This document shows positions 35,491 through 46,052 of a DNA stretch of 64,000 nt, piece after piece. Below the pieces are notes generated by a model. It ran no database searches. It worked only from the letters and a program-made list of their open reading frames with translations, and was not told the origin of the DNA. The DNA comes from Leucaena leucocephala. Lineage: Eukaryota > Streptophyta > Magnoliopsida > Fabales > Fabaceae. Numbering within the stretch: position 1 is the stretch's first letter; every line of letters begins with the position of its first letter. Location of the stretch: contig CM073527.1 of assembly GCA_037074615.1 (NCBI GenBank), positions 13,108,848 through 13,172,847 of the forward strand, given 5' to 3'. A program made the translations under genes and the position numbers.

Positions 35491-37560
35491 TCAATAGCAT
35501 CCGCTTTCTGTAACAAAAAAAGGATCCACTTTCCAGACAACGTCTTTCAGTCCAGTGGACAGATTCTTGTAAAACTGTACAGTCGAAATTAAAGCTAATT
35601 GAAGTCATTTAGGAAAAGGAGGCATTTAGGTCCAGCCAATTGAATCATTTTAAGAATGGAATTTCGATTTCCTGTAGTTATCTATTCTCTCATCTCTACC
35701 TCACAAAGAATTCCAAGTTAATATGATACAATAGTGAAACCAGGATCCTAAAGCCAGTGGGATCATTAACATGTGTGGGTCCAAAGGGTTTAAATTTCTA
35801 AGAGATATGAGGATATTATAACAAAACTCAAGATTACTTTTCAAAAGACGTGATGATATAATAACAAAATATCACACACACAAAATTTTATGATTTTTGA
35901 GGTGAGACATCTGTCTGACAAGACCACTATATAACATGGCTCTGCCTCTGCTATGATATAGCAAGTATAAATTCTCTCAGATAGGCAAACACAAATTAAT
36001 TAGTTGTGGAGTAAACATTATGAATTTCACCTTAAGAAATTCCAAAGTATCTCCTCCAGCTTTGCTAATCTCAACCATACAAAGTGACGGGGCCGCCTCA
36101 AATACCTGAAAAATAGAAGTCAAAACAAAACCCTTAGAATCAATATAACATATAAAAACCAGAATCATCTACCACTATTCATTCATGAGTCATTTATGTG
36201 ACATCAAATATAAAACTAAATTATATATTACAATTTTATTTATTATTTATTGGAGTATTATTTTCTAAACAAGTGGACACTACATACTTTTTCAAGTAAG
36301 ATCATCAAAATACTCTTTTCATATAACGTGTCTCTTTTGGAAGAAAAAAAAAAGATTTTGAATATCCCCATGAATTGAATAGAAAACATATCTAATTTAT
36401 AAGTAACATTTATCGTGATTACAATCAAACTTGACTTGCTCCCTTGAATATCAGAAAAGAAACAATTGAGAATTATTTACCTCAGTCATTATAGATAGAT
36501 GACCTTTGCGTCCACTCTTTTCCCCTTGAATCTTCAACTACCATGGATAGTAAGAGATGTCATCAGAAGTGGGCATATCCAATAGAAAGATCTTTACTGT
36601 AGAAATCAGCCATGACAAGTTAACGAGAAAAATCCCATTTTTGGTACTTGAAAGATAGGTCCATTTCAAATTTTGACTCCCTAAGACTTATTCGATAATT
36701 AAACATGCATGTATTCCTTCCACTATAATTCGATCCAAAATTTAACACCAAATTGAAAAATTTGTTAACATTAATATTTTTGGCCAGCAAAGTTGGCACG
36801 AGTAATATTGCAGGTAATATAATTGAGTGACTAAATTGAAAGAAATGATCTCTCGAGGACCAAATTGATAGTTCACCTATCTCTTCTATCTTTTATGGGA
36901 CCAAGATAAGATTTTCCTAGGTACATTTTTCTAAGAGCAAGGAATAATAATAGAATATCTTTCTGCATGCACTTGTGCAAAATAAGAAAACCAATAGACA
37001 CGTATGAAGGCCACAAAAAACTATTTCCTTCATTTATTTGTGTTGCTTCTTTGCATAGTACTTTATCTAGCAAAAGGAATGAAATGTGCTACCAACTGGG
37101 TTAAAAATAGAAATAAAATGACACAAATTAGAAACTTGTAATTTGGATCCAATTCAGGAGCACCATCAAATCCAAGAAAAGCATCCTTGAAGAATTAAAA
37201 AATTGAAACCAATACATAATTTTGAAAACCTTGCCCTGAGATTACGAAAAGAAGCAATCTATGTACATACATACGTCAAATCAAAGCATCTCCAATAATC
37301 ATCCTCTAAGTCATGCATTAAAAAAAGGAAGTGGTTCTTATTATTTATCTACTGGATATGTAGTAAGAGATTTATACCTGACCAATCATTTTGTGCTTAA
37401 GGAGCTTTTCTTTGTCAAGAATTTTGTTGGCAACATTTTCACCAGTCTCTATGTTGCGCGCAAACTTCATTTTAGCAAAATTGCCTTCTCCCAAAGTCCG
37501 ACCCAACAAGTACTTGTCCACTCGGACCGTGCTATTGCTAAATTTCGAACGCGATGTCAT
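35491..37560 (-). pseudogene. CIPK gene lacking kinase core (internal deletion)
   Basis: CIPKs are SNF1-related kinases activated by calcineurin B-like calcium sensors. Exon 1, 37560-37378, gives 61 codons with YLLGRTLGEGNFAKMKFAR (glycine loop) and the strand-3 lysine in ANKILDKEK, ending MIGQ at a GT donor, the usual first-exon boundary of intron-rich CIPKs. The last three exons are 36537-36481 (LKIQGEKSGRKGHLSIMTE), 36105-36031 (VFEAAPSLCMVEISKAGGDT...) and 35574-35491 (FYKNLSTGLKDVVWK, stop). All have AG/GT borders and are open and phase 0. Exons for the catalytic loop, activation segment and NAF/FISL motif are missing; only ~840 bp separates exon 1 from the next. The natural C-terminus may be shifted, since another frame at 35515 reads KADAIDEEPEG. 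Confidence 0.82.
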
Positions 37561-37763
37561 CTACTCGGATTCTCCTTACAATTCTGATTTCCAATTTCTC
37601 CCTGTTCCCTCTCTCAATCTCTCTCTACAGTTTGGAGCTTCTCGCATTAACTATCAAAACCTTTTCTTCTTACAAGGCTGCCATACATGAGACTTTGCAA
37701 CCCTCATTTCTCCTTCCTTTTCTTGAGGTACACAAACAAATAACTTGAGCTCTGAACTGTTAG
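37561..37763 (-). promoter_or_regulatory. 5' leader of the CIPK remnant
   Basis: A pyrimidine-rich (plus strand) segment directly upstream of the CIPK ATG, as in many plant leaders. It ends at the Copia target site. The original upstream DNA resumes at 45584. Confidence 0.5.
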
Positions 37764-38101
37764 TGTAAGGAAATGGGCGATCCACCCATGGTGGATCAAA
37801 CCCGATCGATGGGAAACAGAGAGCCATTTACATGAGAACTGAGGGAATATTTGAATTTGAAATGAGGGAGTTAGATACGGTTATCTAACTCCCCTCCCAC
37901 AGGCTATATATATGTACATACACGGACAGAAATGAAGTTGGTAGAAGAACATATACTTCTCTGTTTCTGACGCTCTGTTTCTGCATTTTCTTCTGGTGCA
38001 TTTGTTGTGAAAATGAATCAGAGTCCATACAGGGTGCTTCGGTTACGTGTGGGTATCTAGTATGTCAAGCAAACGATTCTAGGTACGCCCGAAAACCTTT
38101 A
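37764..38101 (+). repeat. 5' LTR of Copia element
   Basis: TGTAAGGAAATG...AAAACCTTTA; the 3' LTR ends in the canonical CA, so the terminal TA is a C-to-T change. A TATA box (CTATATATATG) is at 37904-37914, preceded by a perfect 12-bp-arm hairpin at 37866-37893. Confidence 0.95.
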
Positions 38102-38102
38102 G

Positions 38103-38114
38103 TGGCATTAGAGC
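38103..38114 (+). promoter_or_regulatory. Primer binding site (diverged iMet)
   Basis: TGGCATTAGAGC, two transitions away from the standard TGGTATCAGAGC, one base after the 5' LTR. Confidence 0.8.
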
Positions 38115-38707
38115 ATGTTTATTCGCTTCTGCATGCTTCTCTGTATTTTCATTTTTTTCTGGTTATGCACTGTTCTATTGCATATATATGTCTTAAAGTG
38201 TTTGTTTAGTGATAATATGAATAGAACATGCATTTAAACGATAAAGAGAAGCATTTTCAACGTAAACCGAATTGAAAATTTTCATTTTTTCAAATTGGGT
38301 CATTAGAAAACAGAGTTTTTAGGCCTTGAAAATGATCCCATTGCGTAGAGCACAAAAAATGAAGAAAATGACACCAAGAACATCAAAATCGGACGTCAGA
38401 CGGAGAAGTTATGAGTGAAAAATGAGTCAGGTCGTAGGACCCGACCCGTTTTCCAGTCGGGTTTGTGCAGACCCGGCTGGAGGTAAGGGATGACACTATT
38501 CATCCCCCAAAATGATGCGGTTTTGCCTCTTTCACAAAAAAACAATATTACGGGGCACTGTTCACGGCAGACTGGGCTGCGTCCAGCCTAGTCACACAAA
38601 AAAAAATTTTGGCCTGCAAGAGGCTTAGAAAAAAAAAATTTAATTAAATAAAAAAATCATTTTTTTTTATTTAAAAAAATAATAATATTTGGGGAAATTT
38701 TGGTGGC

Positions 38708-38731
38708 GACACGTGGCAGTGACACGTGGCA
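38708..38731 (+). promoter_or_regulatory. Tandem G-box/ABRE-like motifs in Copia leader
   Basis: GACACGTGGCA occurs twice in a row with a 2-base spacer. The core CACGTGGC is the plant ABRE/G-box recognised by bZIP factors. A perfect hairpin with 10-bp arms (CTGGCGCGTG / CACGCGCCAG) follows at 38740-38764. Confidence 0.6.
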
Positions 38732-39023
38732 ACAGCAGACTGGCGCGTGCAGTACACGCGCCAGCAGCCGAGAGTGGGTTTCGTTCAGTTTTTTTTTTCT
38801 GAATTTTTCCTTCTTGGGGAGCGCGAGGGAGCGTGGGACCTCCAATTGAGGTGCGGTTTGTTCCTAAAAATCCCTAAAATCAAGAGTTTTATTTTGACAT
38901 ATAATTTGCCTAATTTGGGAGGTAATTTTGGACCTATTTATGAATATTCAGTGTATTTTCTGGCATTTTTTTGTGTTTAAAAATTCCAGAAAATTATGAT
39001 AATTAATATGTATTATTATTTAG

Positions 39024-39698
39024 GTGAAAATGACTTCATCTAGCACTGAATCTTTGGGATATAGTTTAAATGATGATATCTCATTTTTGGATGAGTTCAA
39101 TAACCTAGAGGAAAACCTTCAAGAGGATCCCAAGGGGGAACCTGAGGAGGATCCAGAGCAAGATCTTGATAATCTTTCTGAAGAAGATCCAAAGGAGTTG
39201 ATGGAGGAAGTTCCACAAGAGGAACCAAAAGAAAGAGATGATTCCAGACCCTGCTTGGAAACATTATTCCCCATCGAACCACTTCCTCTACAGCCTTTAA
39301 TGGTGTCTTCAGATTTAAACTCCAAGATGGTGCCTAGTCTTAACAGTGAACCTCAAGTTGAGGATGGAGAAGAAGTGAATCAATCTCTTACCCCTATTTT
39401 GGCTATAAACATAGCTGAAAGAGATGCAGCTATGTTAACAAACATGAAAGGCACTAATGGCTTCATTGGTAAATACATTGAAGGCATGACAGATAAGAAG
39501 CATACTGAATTCTACTTGAAAGTCATAATGGAATTTATAAGAGCTACAAGAGTTAGAGGAAAGCCCAATCCAGGACGCATCAGAAAGAAAAATTGGCTTA
39601 CAATAATAGAATTTGTATCTAACCTTAAAAAGCCACCTCGTGAGCTTAAGAAGCTAAGAAAAATAATGTTAGAATATTGTAAAACTCATATCGAATGA
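39024..39698 (+). CDS. Extra ORF in Copia leader, function unknown
   Basis: Complete 224-codon frame on the same strand as gag-pol, between primer site and gag, where Ty1-copia elements normally carry no ORF. A second ATG at 39030 follows a TTTAG acceptor-like site and may be the real start. Residues ~25-70 are acidic with repeated EEDPKE/EEDPEQ/EEVPQEEPKE units. Residues ~75-130 are low-complexity with prolines. Residues ~135-224 are more ordered and basic (NMKGTNGFIGKYIEGM, RGKPNPGRIRKKNW, LKKPPRELKKLRK). No membrane segment or nuclease motif. Unlike gag-pol it has no stop or frameshift. I do not recognise it; it could be an element-specific accessory protein or captured host sequence. Confidence 0.6.
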   Translation: MKMTSSSTESLGYSLNDDISFLDEFNNLEENLQEDPKGEPEEDPEQDLDNLSEEDPKELMEEVPQEEPKERDDSRPCLETLFPIEPLPLQPLMVSSDLNSKMVPSLNSEPQVEDGEEVNQSLTPILAINIAERDAAMLTNMKGTNGFIGKYIEGMTDKKHTEFYLKVIMEFIRATRVRGKPNPGRIRKKNWLTIIEFVSNLKKPPRELKKLRKIMLEYCKTHIE

Positions 39699-40160
39699 TG
39701 TATGTTTTTACGTTGATTTCCATTGCTTTACTTTGTTAAATACATACTTTTATATTCTTTCTTTGTAAAGACTTATTATTATTACATGCCTTGTATTCAA
39801 GAGAAACATGTTTCATTTTAATTCTTTATATGTTATGATTCATGTATATTTTTTATAAGTAGGAGGTTTTTTAGATGATGAGTATTCTGAAAAGCAATAT
39901 TTCATAAGAAAAGTACTTATATTAATTTTGATAGAGAATGATGGCGTTGCTAGTGCTTGTGTGATGGGAGGTATAAATGTATTCTTCTGATCATGGGTCC
40001 AGTGATATTATTATTTTCTGATAAAAAAATTAATAAAAGTACATGATATTGTATACTTTACATATGCTATATATATATATATATATGTAAATTCACTTAA
40101 ATGTTCTATGGTTCAATAAATTAATGTGGGAAAGGTTTGTCACAGAACCGATATTGAACA
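39699..40160 (+). other. Copia leader between extra ORF and gag
   Basis: AT-rich non-coding stretch with a TA dinucleotide run at about 40070-40086. It adds to an unusually long leader of about 2 kb. Confidence 0.6.
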
Positions 40161-41080
40161 ATAGCATCAAAGAACATTATTGCTGAATTAAACAAGGGGG
40201 AAAACTCAACGGGGACAACTGGGATATTTGGCACCGAAAGGTCCAATATATTCTAGAAGAACATGATGCTATTGAGTCATTAACAATGGCCATGGTAGAA
40301 CCTGAGGCTGGCAATACGGCCCAGCACAGGAGAGACCAGGAAGCTTACCAATCCTGGAAAAAGAAGAATAGCATTGCAAGAATCACTCTATTGAGCGCAA
40401 TGGCTGATGACTTAATGTGTGAGTTTGAGACACATAGAACGGCACAGGCAATGTGGATTGCCTTAAAGGATAAGTTTGGAGGAGTGTCCACGACTAAGCT
40501 TAGAAGGTTGATGATTAAATTTGATACCTATAAGCTAAAACCAAATAATCCTATGAGGCAACATCTACGAGAGATGTCCACAATGATCCGTGAACTGAAG
40601 GAAGCAGGACATAATCTATCTGATGAACAGCAAGTACAGGCTGTCATCAGATCGCTCCCTGGCAGTTGGGAGCACATGAAAGTTAATCTGACTCATAATG
40701 AAAATATCATTACTTTAAGTGATGTAGCTAAGCATTTGGAGCTAAAGGATGAACGTCTGGAGGCTTATAAAGCCACTAGACAATCCTATTTGACCGAAGG
40801 TGCTGGTCCTTCCCAATCAAAGCCTGAATCCAAAAAGGGCAAGAAATCTCATAAAAATGGGAAGAAAGGCGGTCCTCCACCCAAGAAGGGCAAGCAACAG
40901 TTCAAGAAGAAAGGAAAGAAAGGAGGCAAGAAAAAGCTAGACCTAAAGAAGGTCAAATGCTTTGCCTGCCAGAAAATGGGATATTTCGCACGTGACTATC
41001 CTAAACAGGTCGAGAGCGAAAAGGTAACAGTGAATTATGTGAATTCACATGTCTCATTTGTTTCTAGCACTGTTTTCTGA
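40161..41080 (+). pseudogene. Copia gag, 5' end damaged
   Basis: The 264-codon frame from 40286 has the Copia gag/UBN2 pattern (AYQSWKKKNSIARITLL, TAQAMWIALKDKFGG, LRRLMIKFDTYK, LREMSTMIRELKEAG, VQAVIRSLPGSWEHMK). A lysine-rich stretch follows, then a zinc knuckle at ~41000 reading CFACQKMGYFARDY, in which the histidine and last cysteine of CX2CX4HX4C are both tyrosine. Upstream, residues continue in another frame from about 40164 with ATA at 40161-40163 where a start would be. A one-base shift in the A-run near 40200 separates the two. Ends at TGA 41078-41080. Confidence 0.88.
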
Positions 41081-41085
41081 CATAA

Positions 41086-41579
41086 CCTATTTCTTTTTCT
41101 TGGATTATTGACTTAGGCTCCACAGACCACGTAAGTCAAGATCGAGGATCTTTCATGGAATATCGTCGGTTGCCATATCAAAGCAAGTGGCTTTTTGTTG
41201 GCAACAATGCAAAGATTGAGGTTCGAGGCATTGGCACTTGCAAACTTATTTTGCGTAGTGGAAAGACCTTGATACTGCATGATGTGCTTCATGCTCCTGA
41301 CATCCGACAGAATTTAATTTCTGTAATTTGCTTACTAGACTTTGGGTTTAATGTAAACTTTCATGGTAAAGTTGTAGAAATTTGTAGCAACTCAATATTT
41401 TATGGTTCAGCTTTTCGTTTTCAAAGCTTCTTTATTTTGGATCTTGCTAATGATTTTAATGTTCATGATTGCTTTACTATTACTTCAAATAATCCTGATG
41501 TGAATATTTGGCATGCTAGACTAGGACATATTAATCAAAATAGAATGATTAAACTGGCTAAAGAAGGCATTTTGGGGTG
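41086..41579 (+). pseudogene. Copia protease and GAG-pre-integrase
   Basis: Frame with WIIDLGSTDHVSQDR, where the catalytic DSG of the aspartic protease reads DLG (41110-41118, TCA to TTA). Then LHDVLHAPDIRQNLISV, and WHARLGHINQNRMIKLAKEG, the HHCC-proximal GAG-pre-integrase motif. The frame ends TGA at 41577-41579 and integrase continues in the next frame. Confidence 0.88.
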
Positions 41580-42389
41580 ATCCCTAACATGGATATGTCA
41601 TTATGCGAAAGCTGTCTAGCTGGTAAGGCTACCAGGAAACCATTCGATAAGGGAATACGAGCTGAAAACCCATTGTAATTAATCCATTCTGACATTTGCG
41701 GTCCAATGAGTGTGAGGGCAAGACACAGAGTTTGGTATTTCATTACCTTTATTGATGATTTTTCACGATATAGTCATGTCTATTTGATTTCACATAAGTC
41801 CGAGGCACTGGAGTGTTTTAGACGATACGTGAATGAAGTAGAGAATCAAATGGACAAAAGAATCAAGGCATTACGTACAGATCGAGGTCGTGAATACCTT
41901 TTAGATCAATTCAAACAACTCTGTGAAGAAAAAGGGATTATTAGGAAACTAACTATCCCTGGCATACCTCAATAGAATGGGGTTGCCGAAAGAAGAAACA
42001 GAACTCTTCTAGACATGGTTAGGTCTATGATGGCTCAGGCAAACCTTCCAATTTCACATTGGGGTGATGCTTTATTGACAACAACCTTCATACTTAACCG
42101 TGTGCCCTCAAAATCAGTCACTTCCACACCCTACGAGTTATGGACCAAACGTCAGCCAGATCTAAGCATACTTAGACCTTAGGGTTCGGCGGCATACATC
42201 CATGACAATTCTTATAGACATGGGAAACTGGGTCCTAGAGGGAAGAAATGTATTTTTATAAGGTATTCTGAACCCTTAAAAGGATATGTATTCATAAGTG
42301 AAATTGAAGATGGAACAGTGACTGAAACAGAATCAAGAGATGCTGTATTTATTGAGACGGAGTTTCCCAGTAGGGGAGATATTGACTAG
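41580..42389 (+). pseudogene. Copia integrase
   Basis: Contains CESCLAGKATRKPFDKG (zinc-binding cysteines), LIHSDICGPM (first Asp), ALRTDRGREYL (second Asp) and NGVAERRNRTLLDM (catalytic Glu), so all three DDE residues remain. In-frame stops at 41676, 41973, 42180 and 42387. The stop at 41973 sits where family members have Gln and that at 42180 where they have Trp, each one transition away. Confidence 0.9.
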
Positions 42390-42451
42390 AATCGTCTAGG
42401 CATGTCAATCTGAGTGGGAGCCAAGAACGGTCAACACAAAGACCGAAACAA

Positions 42452-43579
42452 ATGAGAAAAGATAAGCAAATTGTTCCTACTAGAAAGAGTAACAGGGAAA
42501 GTGTTCCAAAGAGACACTTCCAAATAGAAGGAGTATCACTCTTAGTTACTCCAGAAGGGGATGATGAACCCCGCACTGTTCATGAGGCCTTAGCAAGTCC
42601 TACAAAGGAGGAATGGAAGAAAGCAATAAAAGAGGAAATGGACTTAATGATGAAAAACCAAGTTTGGGAATTGGTTGATCTGCCAAAAGGGTGTAAAGCC
42701 ATTGGGAACAAGTGGGTTCTCAAAATCAAAAGAAAGGTAGACGGATCAATTGACAAATTCAAAGCTCGATTGGTTGTAAAGGGATATACACAACAGGAAG
42801 GTATAGATTATGAGGATACTTTTTCACCTGTTGTGCGCTTCAATTCAATAAGAATTATTCTGGCAATAGTAAACAGTTTAAACTTAGAGTTACATCAGAT
42901 GGATGTAAAAACCGCATTCCTGAATGGCGATCTGAATGAAGAAATCTATATAGAACAACCAATAGGTTTCATTGAAAAAAGGTTTGAACACAAGAAGTGT
43001 AAACTCAAAAGATCCATTTATGGATTAAAACAGTCATCCAGACAGTGGTACTTGAGGTTTCATAAGGCGATTACCTCATATAACTTCCAGATGATAGAGG
43101 AAGACCACTGTGTTTACGTTAAGCGGTTTAAGGGTAACTTTGTGATATTATCCTTATACGTAGATGATATACTATTAGCTGGAAATAATCTTGACTCTGT
43201 GATAGATATTAAAGAATGGCTTTCATCAAATTTTGAGATGAAAGACATGGGTGAAGCAGAATACATACTTGGAGTCAAGATTCAAAGGAATTGTTCCAAG
43301 AGAATCCTCACTCTTTCACAAGAGAATTATATCAATAAGATACTTGAGTGATTCAATATGAGTGAATGTAAACCCATGGATATCCCTGTGGCCACTGGAG
43401 TGGCCTTGAGTTCTGACATGTGTCCCAAAACTGAATCAGAGAAAAGGCAAATGGAAAGAGTTCCATATGCTAGTACCGTTGGTAGCCTGATATATGCAAT
43501 GATGTGTACAAGACCAGCTATTTGTTATGCCGTGGGGCTGGTTAGCAGATTCCAGGCCAACCCTAGTGAGAAACACTAG
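42452..43579 (+). pseudogene. Copia reverse transcriptase
   Basis: RVT_2 domain: EEWKKAIKEEMDLMMKNQVW, NKWVLKIKRKVDGSIDKFKARLV, FSPVVRFNSIR, LHQMDVKTAFLNGDL, SIYGLKQSSRQWY and the catalytic LYVDDILLAG. A TGA at 43349-43351 interrupts ILE*FNM, and TAG at 43577-43579 interrupts KH*KAVK where Trp is expected. Confidence 0.93.
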
Positions 43580-44131
43580 AAAGCAGTGAAAAGGATCTTG
43601 AGATACTTAAAGGGCACAGCTAACTATGCATTGTGTTATCAAGGAAGCGATCTACGCCTAATCGGATATTCTGATGCTGATGTAGGCGGTGATGAAGAAG
43701 AACAAAGATTGACTTCAGGATACACCTTCTTACTTAACAACGGCGCCATATGTTGGAGTAGCAAGAAGCAAACGTGCATTGCTTTACACTCTATGGAAGC
43801 TGAGTTTGTGGCATGCACTGCAGCAGCGCAAGAGGCTATTTGGCTGAAGAGATTTATTGAGCACCTAGGATTTGGGAATGAGAGTACCAATCCGGTGTTG
43901 ATACACTGTGACAATACTACAGCTATGGCTTACACAAAAGACCCTAAGTATCACAGCAAGACCCAACGCATTGATATAAAGTATAACTTTGTGAGGGATT
44001 ATATAGCACAGAAAATTGTAACTGTACAATACATTTCAACAAAATGTATGGTTGCAGATCCCCTAACCAAGCCAATAGGCAAAGAAACATTCAAGAAACA
44101 TGTAAAAGCCATTGGCATGTTAAAAATATAA
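43580..44131 (+). pseudogene. Copia RNase H
   Basis: Reads RILRYLKGTANYALCYQ, GYSDADVGGDEEEQRLTSGY (usual SDADWAGD; Trp is Val here), WSSKKQTCIALHSMEAEFVA, CDNTTAMAYTKDPKYHSKT and ADPLTKPIGKE, ending TAA 44129-44131. It is contiguous with the RT frame. Confidence 0.93.
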
Positions 44132-45230
44132 AGTTACAGACTGTATGTAATACTTTTGTTTTTATTAATGATATCATGTCATTTATTATTACTTATATGT
44201 CTGGATAAAAGTATACAATGTATAGTATGTCGTACAGGTTGAAAGAGGTAGCTCTCTCACACGAGCAACTGCCTTTGATGCTATAGAAGCGTTCAAAGAT
44301 GAGACATGTGTTCACCAGTAAAATAGCAAGAGTGCTGATATGGTAGAGAAGAAACACAATACGTGTCGCCTTGGCTTAAAAGTGCAGTGAGTCGAGATGA
44401 GATCCATGAGTAAAGGTATGGATCAAACAATGGATTCTCACATCCATAAAACCTGTTGCCAGATGACAAATTCTTCAAAATTGACGTCATATTATGTGAA
44501 TATAATTGAAGAGTTTGGGTTTAGATACTAAGAGTGTCTAGACTTAAGTCTGTACGGTGTGATTGATAGAATCAAAACGACGTACACTCTTTAAGGATAA
44601 GAGGAACACCGTAACATGTGATTCATACCATATGTGCTCAAGAATCGCAAATGGAAAGCAAGAGAATCAATCCCTGCTTTATTGTTGTGTGAGTTCCAGA
44701 AAGGTATAATCCTTTCATTAATGTCCTTTGACTTTGACAATATTATGGAGGTATGTTTTAGCGATTGCTACTTTGGTATATGTCCTATGGTCAAATTATA
44801 TATGAACCGAAGGTATTATGCTAGGAAAGCGGCTGATTCATATCAAAATGATATATGGGCGAAAGAAAGATTGCCAGAATATACATATCCATGCTAGTGT
44901 CTGTGACTGGTCCCTTATGATATTATTTTGTGAATTTCATAAGTATAGATACTATGCATAAGTGGAGGCTATCTGAGTTATATACTGACTCAAGAGGAAT
45001 TAGATTAGCCATAAGAAAAGTGTATATGGGCAAATCTAGGACATTCAAGGCACTATAATTTATTTGATCGAGCTGCACTAAAGGGTTGCTTTGTGCTGGT
45101 CTCTATAAAAGGGAATTCTAGTACAAACGCCCGAAAGGAGACGTCATGCCTACGCGGTCACGGCAAAGCACCTAGTATGAAAGAAGGAAGAAAATGAGAT
45201 TTGAGCCATAATATCTAATCCACCATGTGT
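44132..45230 (+). other. Copia 3' untranslated region
   Basis: About 1.1 kb between RNase H and the polypurine tract. An 87-codon frame (44634-44897) has no recognisable motif. No env-like protein. Confidence 0.6.
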
Positions 45231-45240
45231 GAGTGGGAGA
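45231..45240 (+). promoter_or_regulatory. Polypurine tract
   Basis: GAGTGGGAGA directly before the 3' LTR. Confidence 0.85.
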
Positions 45241-45578
45241 TGTAAGGAAATGGGCGATCCACCCATGGTGGATCAGACCTGACCGATGGGAAACAGAGAG
45301 CCGTTTACATGAGAACCGAGGGAATATTTGAATTTGAAATGAGGGAGTTAGATACGGTTATCTAACTCCCCTCCCACAGGCTATATATATGTACATACAC
45401 GGATAGAAATGAAGTTGGTGGAAGAACATATACTTCTCTGTTTCTGACGCTCTGTTTCTGCATTTTCTTCCGGTGCATTTGTTGTGAAAACGAATCAGAG
45501 TCCATACAGGGTGCTTCGGTTACGTGTGGGTATCTAGTGTGTCAAGCAAATGATTCTAGGTATGCCCGAAAACCTTCA
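45241..45578 (+). repeat. 3' LTR of Copia element
   Basis: 338 bp, TGTAAGGAAATG...AAAACCTTCA, co-linear with the 5' LTR without gaps. The 12-bp-arm hairpin (45343-45370) and TATA box are unchanged. Confidence 0.95.
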
Positions 45579-45583
45579 GTTAG

Positions 45584-45992
45584 GGATGCTATAATTGAAG
45601 AATCAAACACCAGATTCAAAGAACTTCGTGGTTGAAGAACGAGGTTAGGGAGCCATTGACCGTTCGATTTGATGAATATCCCACGATTGAAAATCATTGA
45701 ATTGAATCAGTAAATGGGAAAATTTTTGCGGTAAGAGGAACAGAAATCGGGGTCGGTGGGAGAGAAATCGGTGTGGAGGAAAATAGAATCGGACCGAAAA
45801 AGAATTGCTTAAAGTTCTTCTGCTCGAGGATTTTCTGAAGTCGAAAGATTTTGAGAGAAGTTAATCTAATCTTAGGACATTATTATTGGCCAGTTATTGC
45901 CATTTTATATTAATTAATTATTGAGTTGTTGTGCCTATTTAATATTAATTAATTAACTAGAAATAGACGTGAGAAAATGAGTCTGTGCACAC
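45584..45992 (-). promoter_or_regulatory. Former upstream region of CIPK remnant
   Basis: Continues the CIPK flank after excising Copia in silico. It resumes beyond the LINE at 52094. Not otherwise recognised; a G-rich segment at 45740-45780 may be leader. Confidence 0.4.
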
Positions 45993-46052
45993 AATCCACT
46001 TGTTTTTTTTTTGGTAAAGAAGAGGGCTATACGCCCAAATTAATTCATCTAA

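Larger units (their letters stand above)
37764..45578 (+). mobile_element. Ty1-copia LTR retrotransposon, complete but decayed
   Basis: Two 338-bp LTRs, primer site, gag, protease, integrase, reverse transcriptase, RNase H and polypurine tract in Ty1-copia order. The 5-bp target duplication GTTAG is perfect (37759-37763, 45579-45583). LTRs differ at 13 positions, all transitions, with no indels (about 3.8%), so insertion is fairly recent. The coding frame is broken by stops and frameshifts, so the copy is non-autonomous. It landed just upstream of the CIPK exon 1, in opposite orientation. Confidence 0.95.

Noticed and set aside
35507..35540. A further CIPK intron between WK and KADAIDEEPEG
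   Set aside because: GT..AG spacing would be about 22 bases, too short for a plant intron; reading through to the stop at 35491 or a small indel explains it better.
44634..44897. Env-like or extra ORF after Copia RNase H
   Set aside because: 87 codons without membrane segment, signal peptide or any family motif, in AT-rich untranslated sequence.
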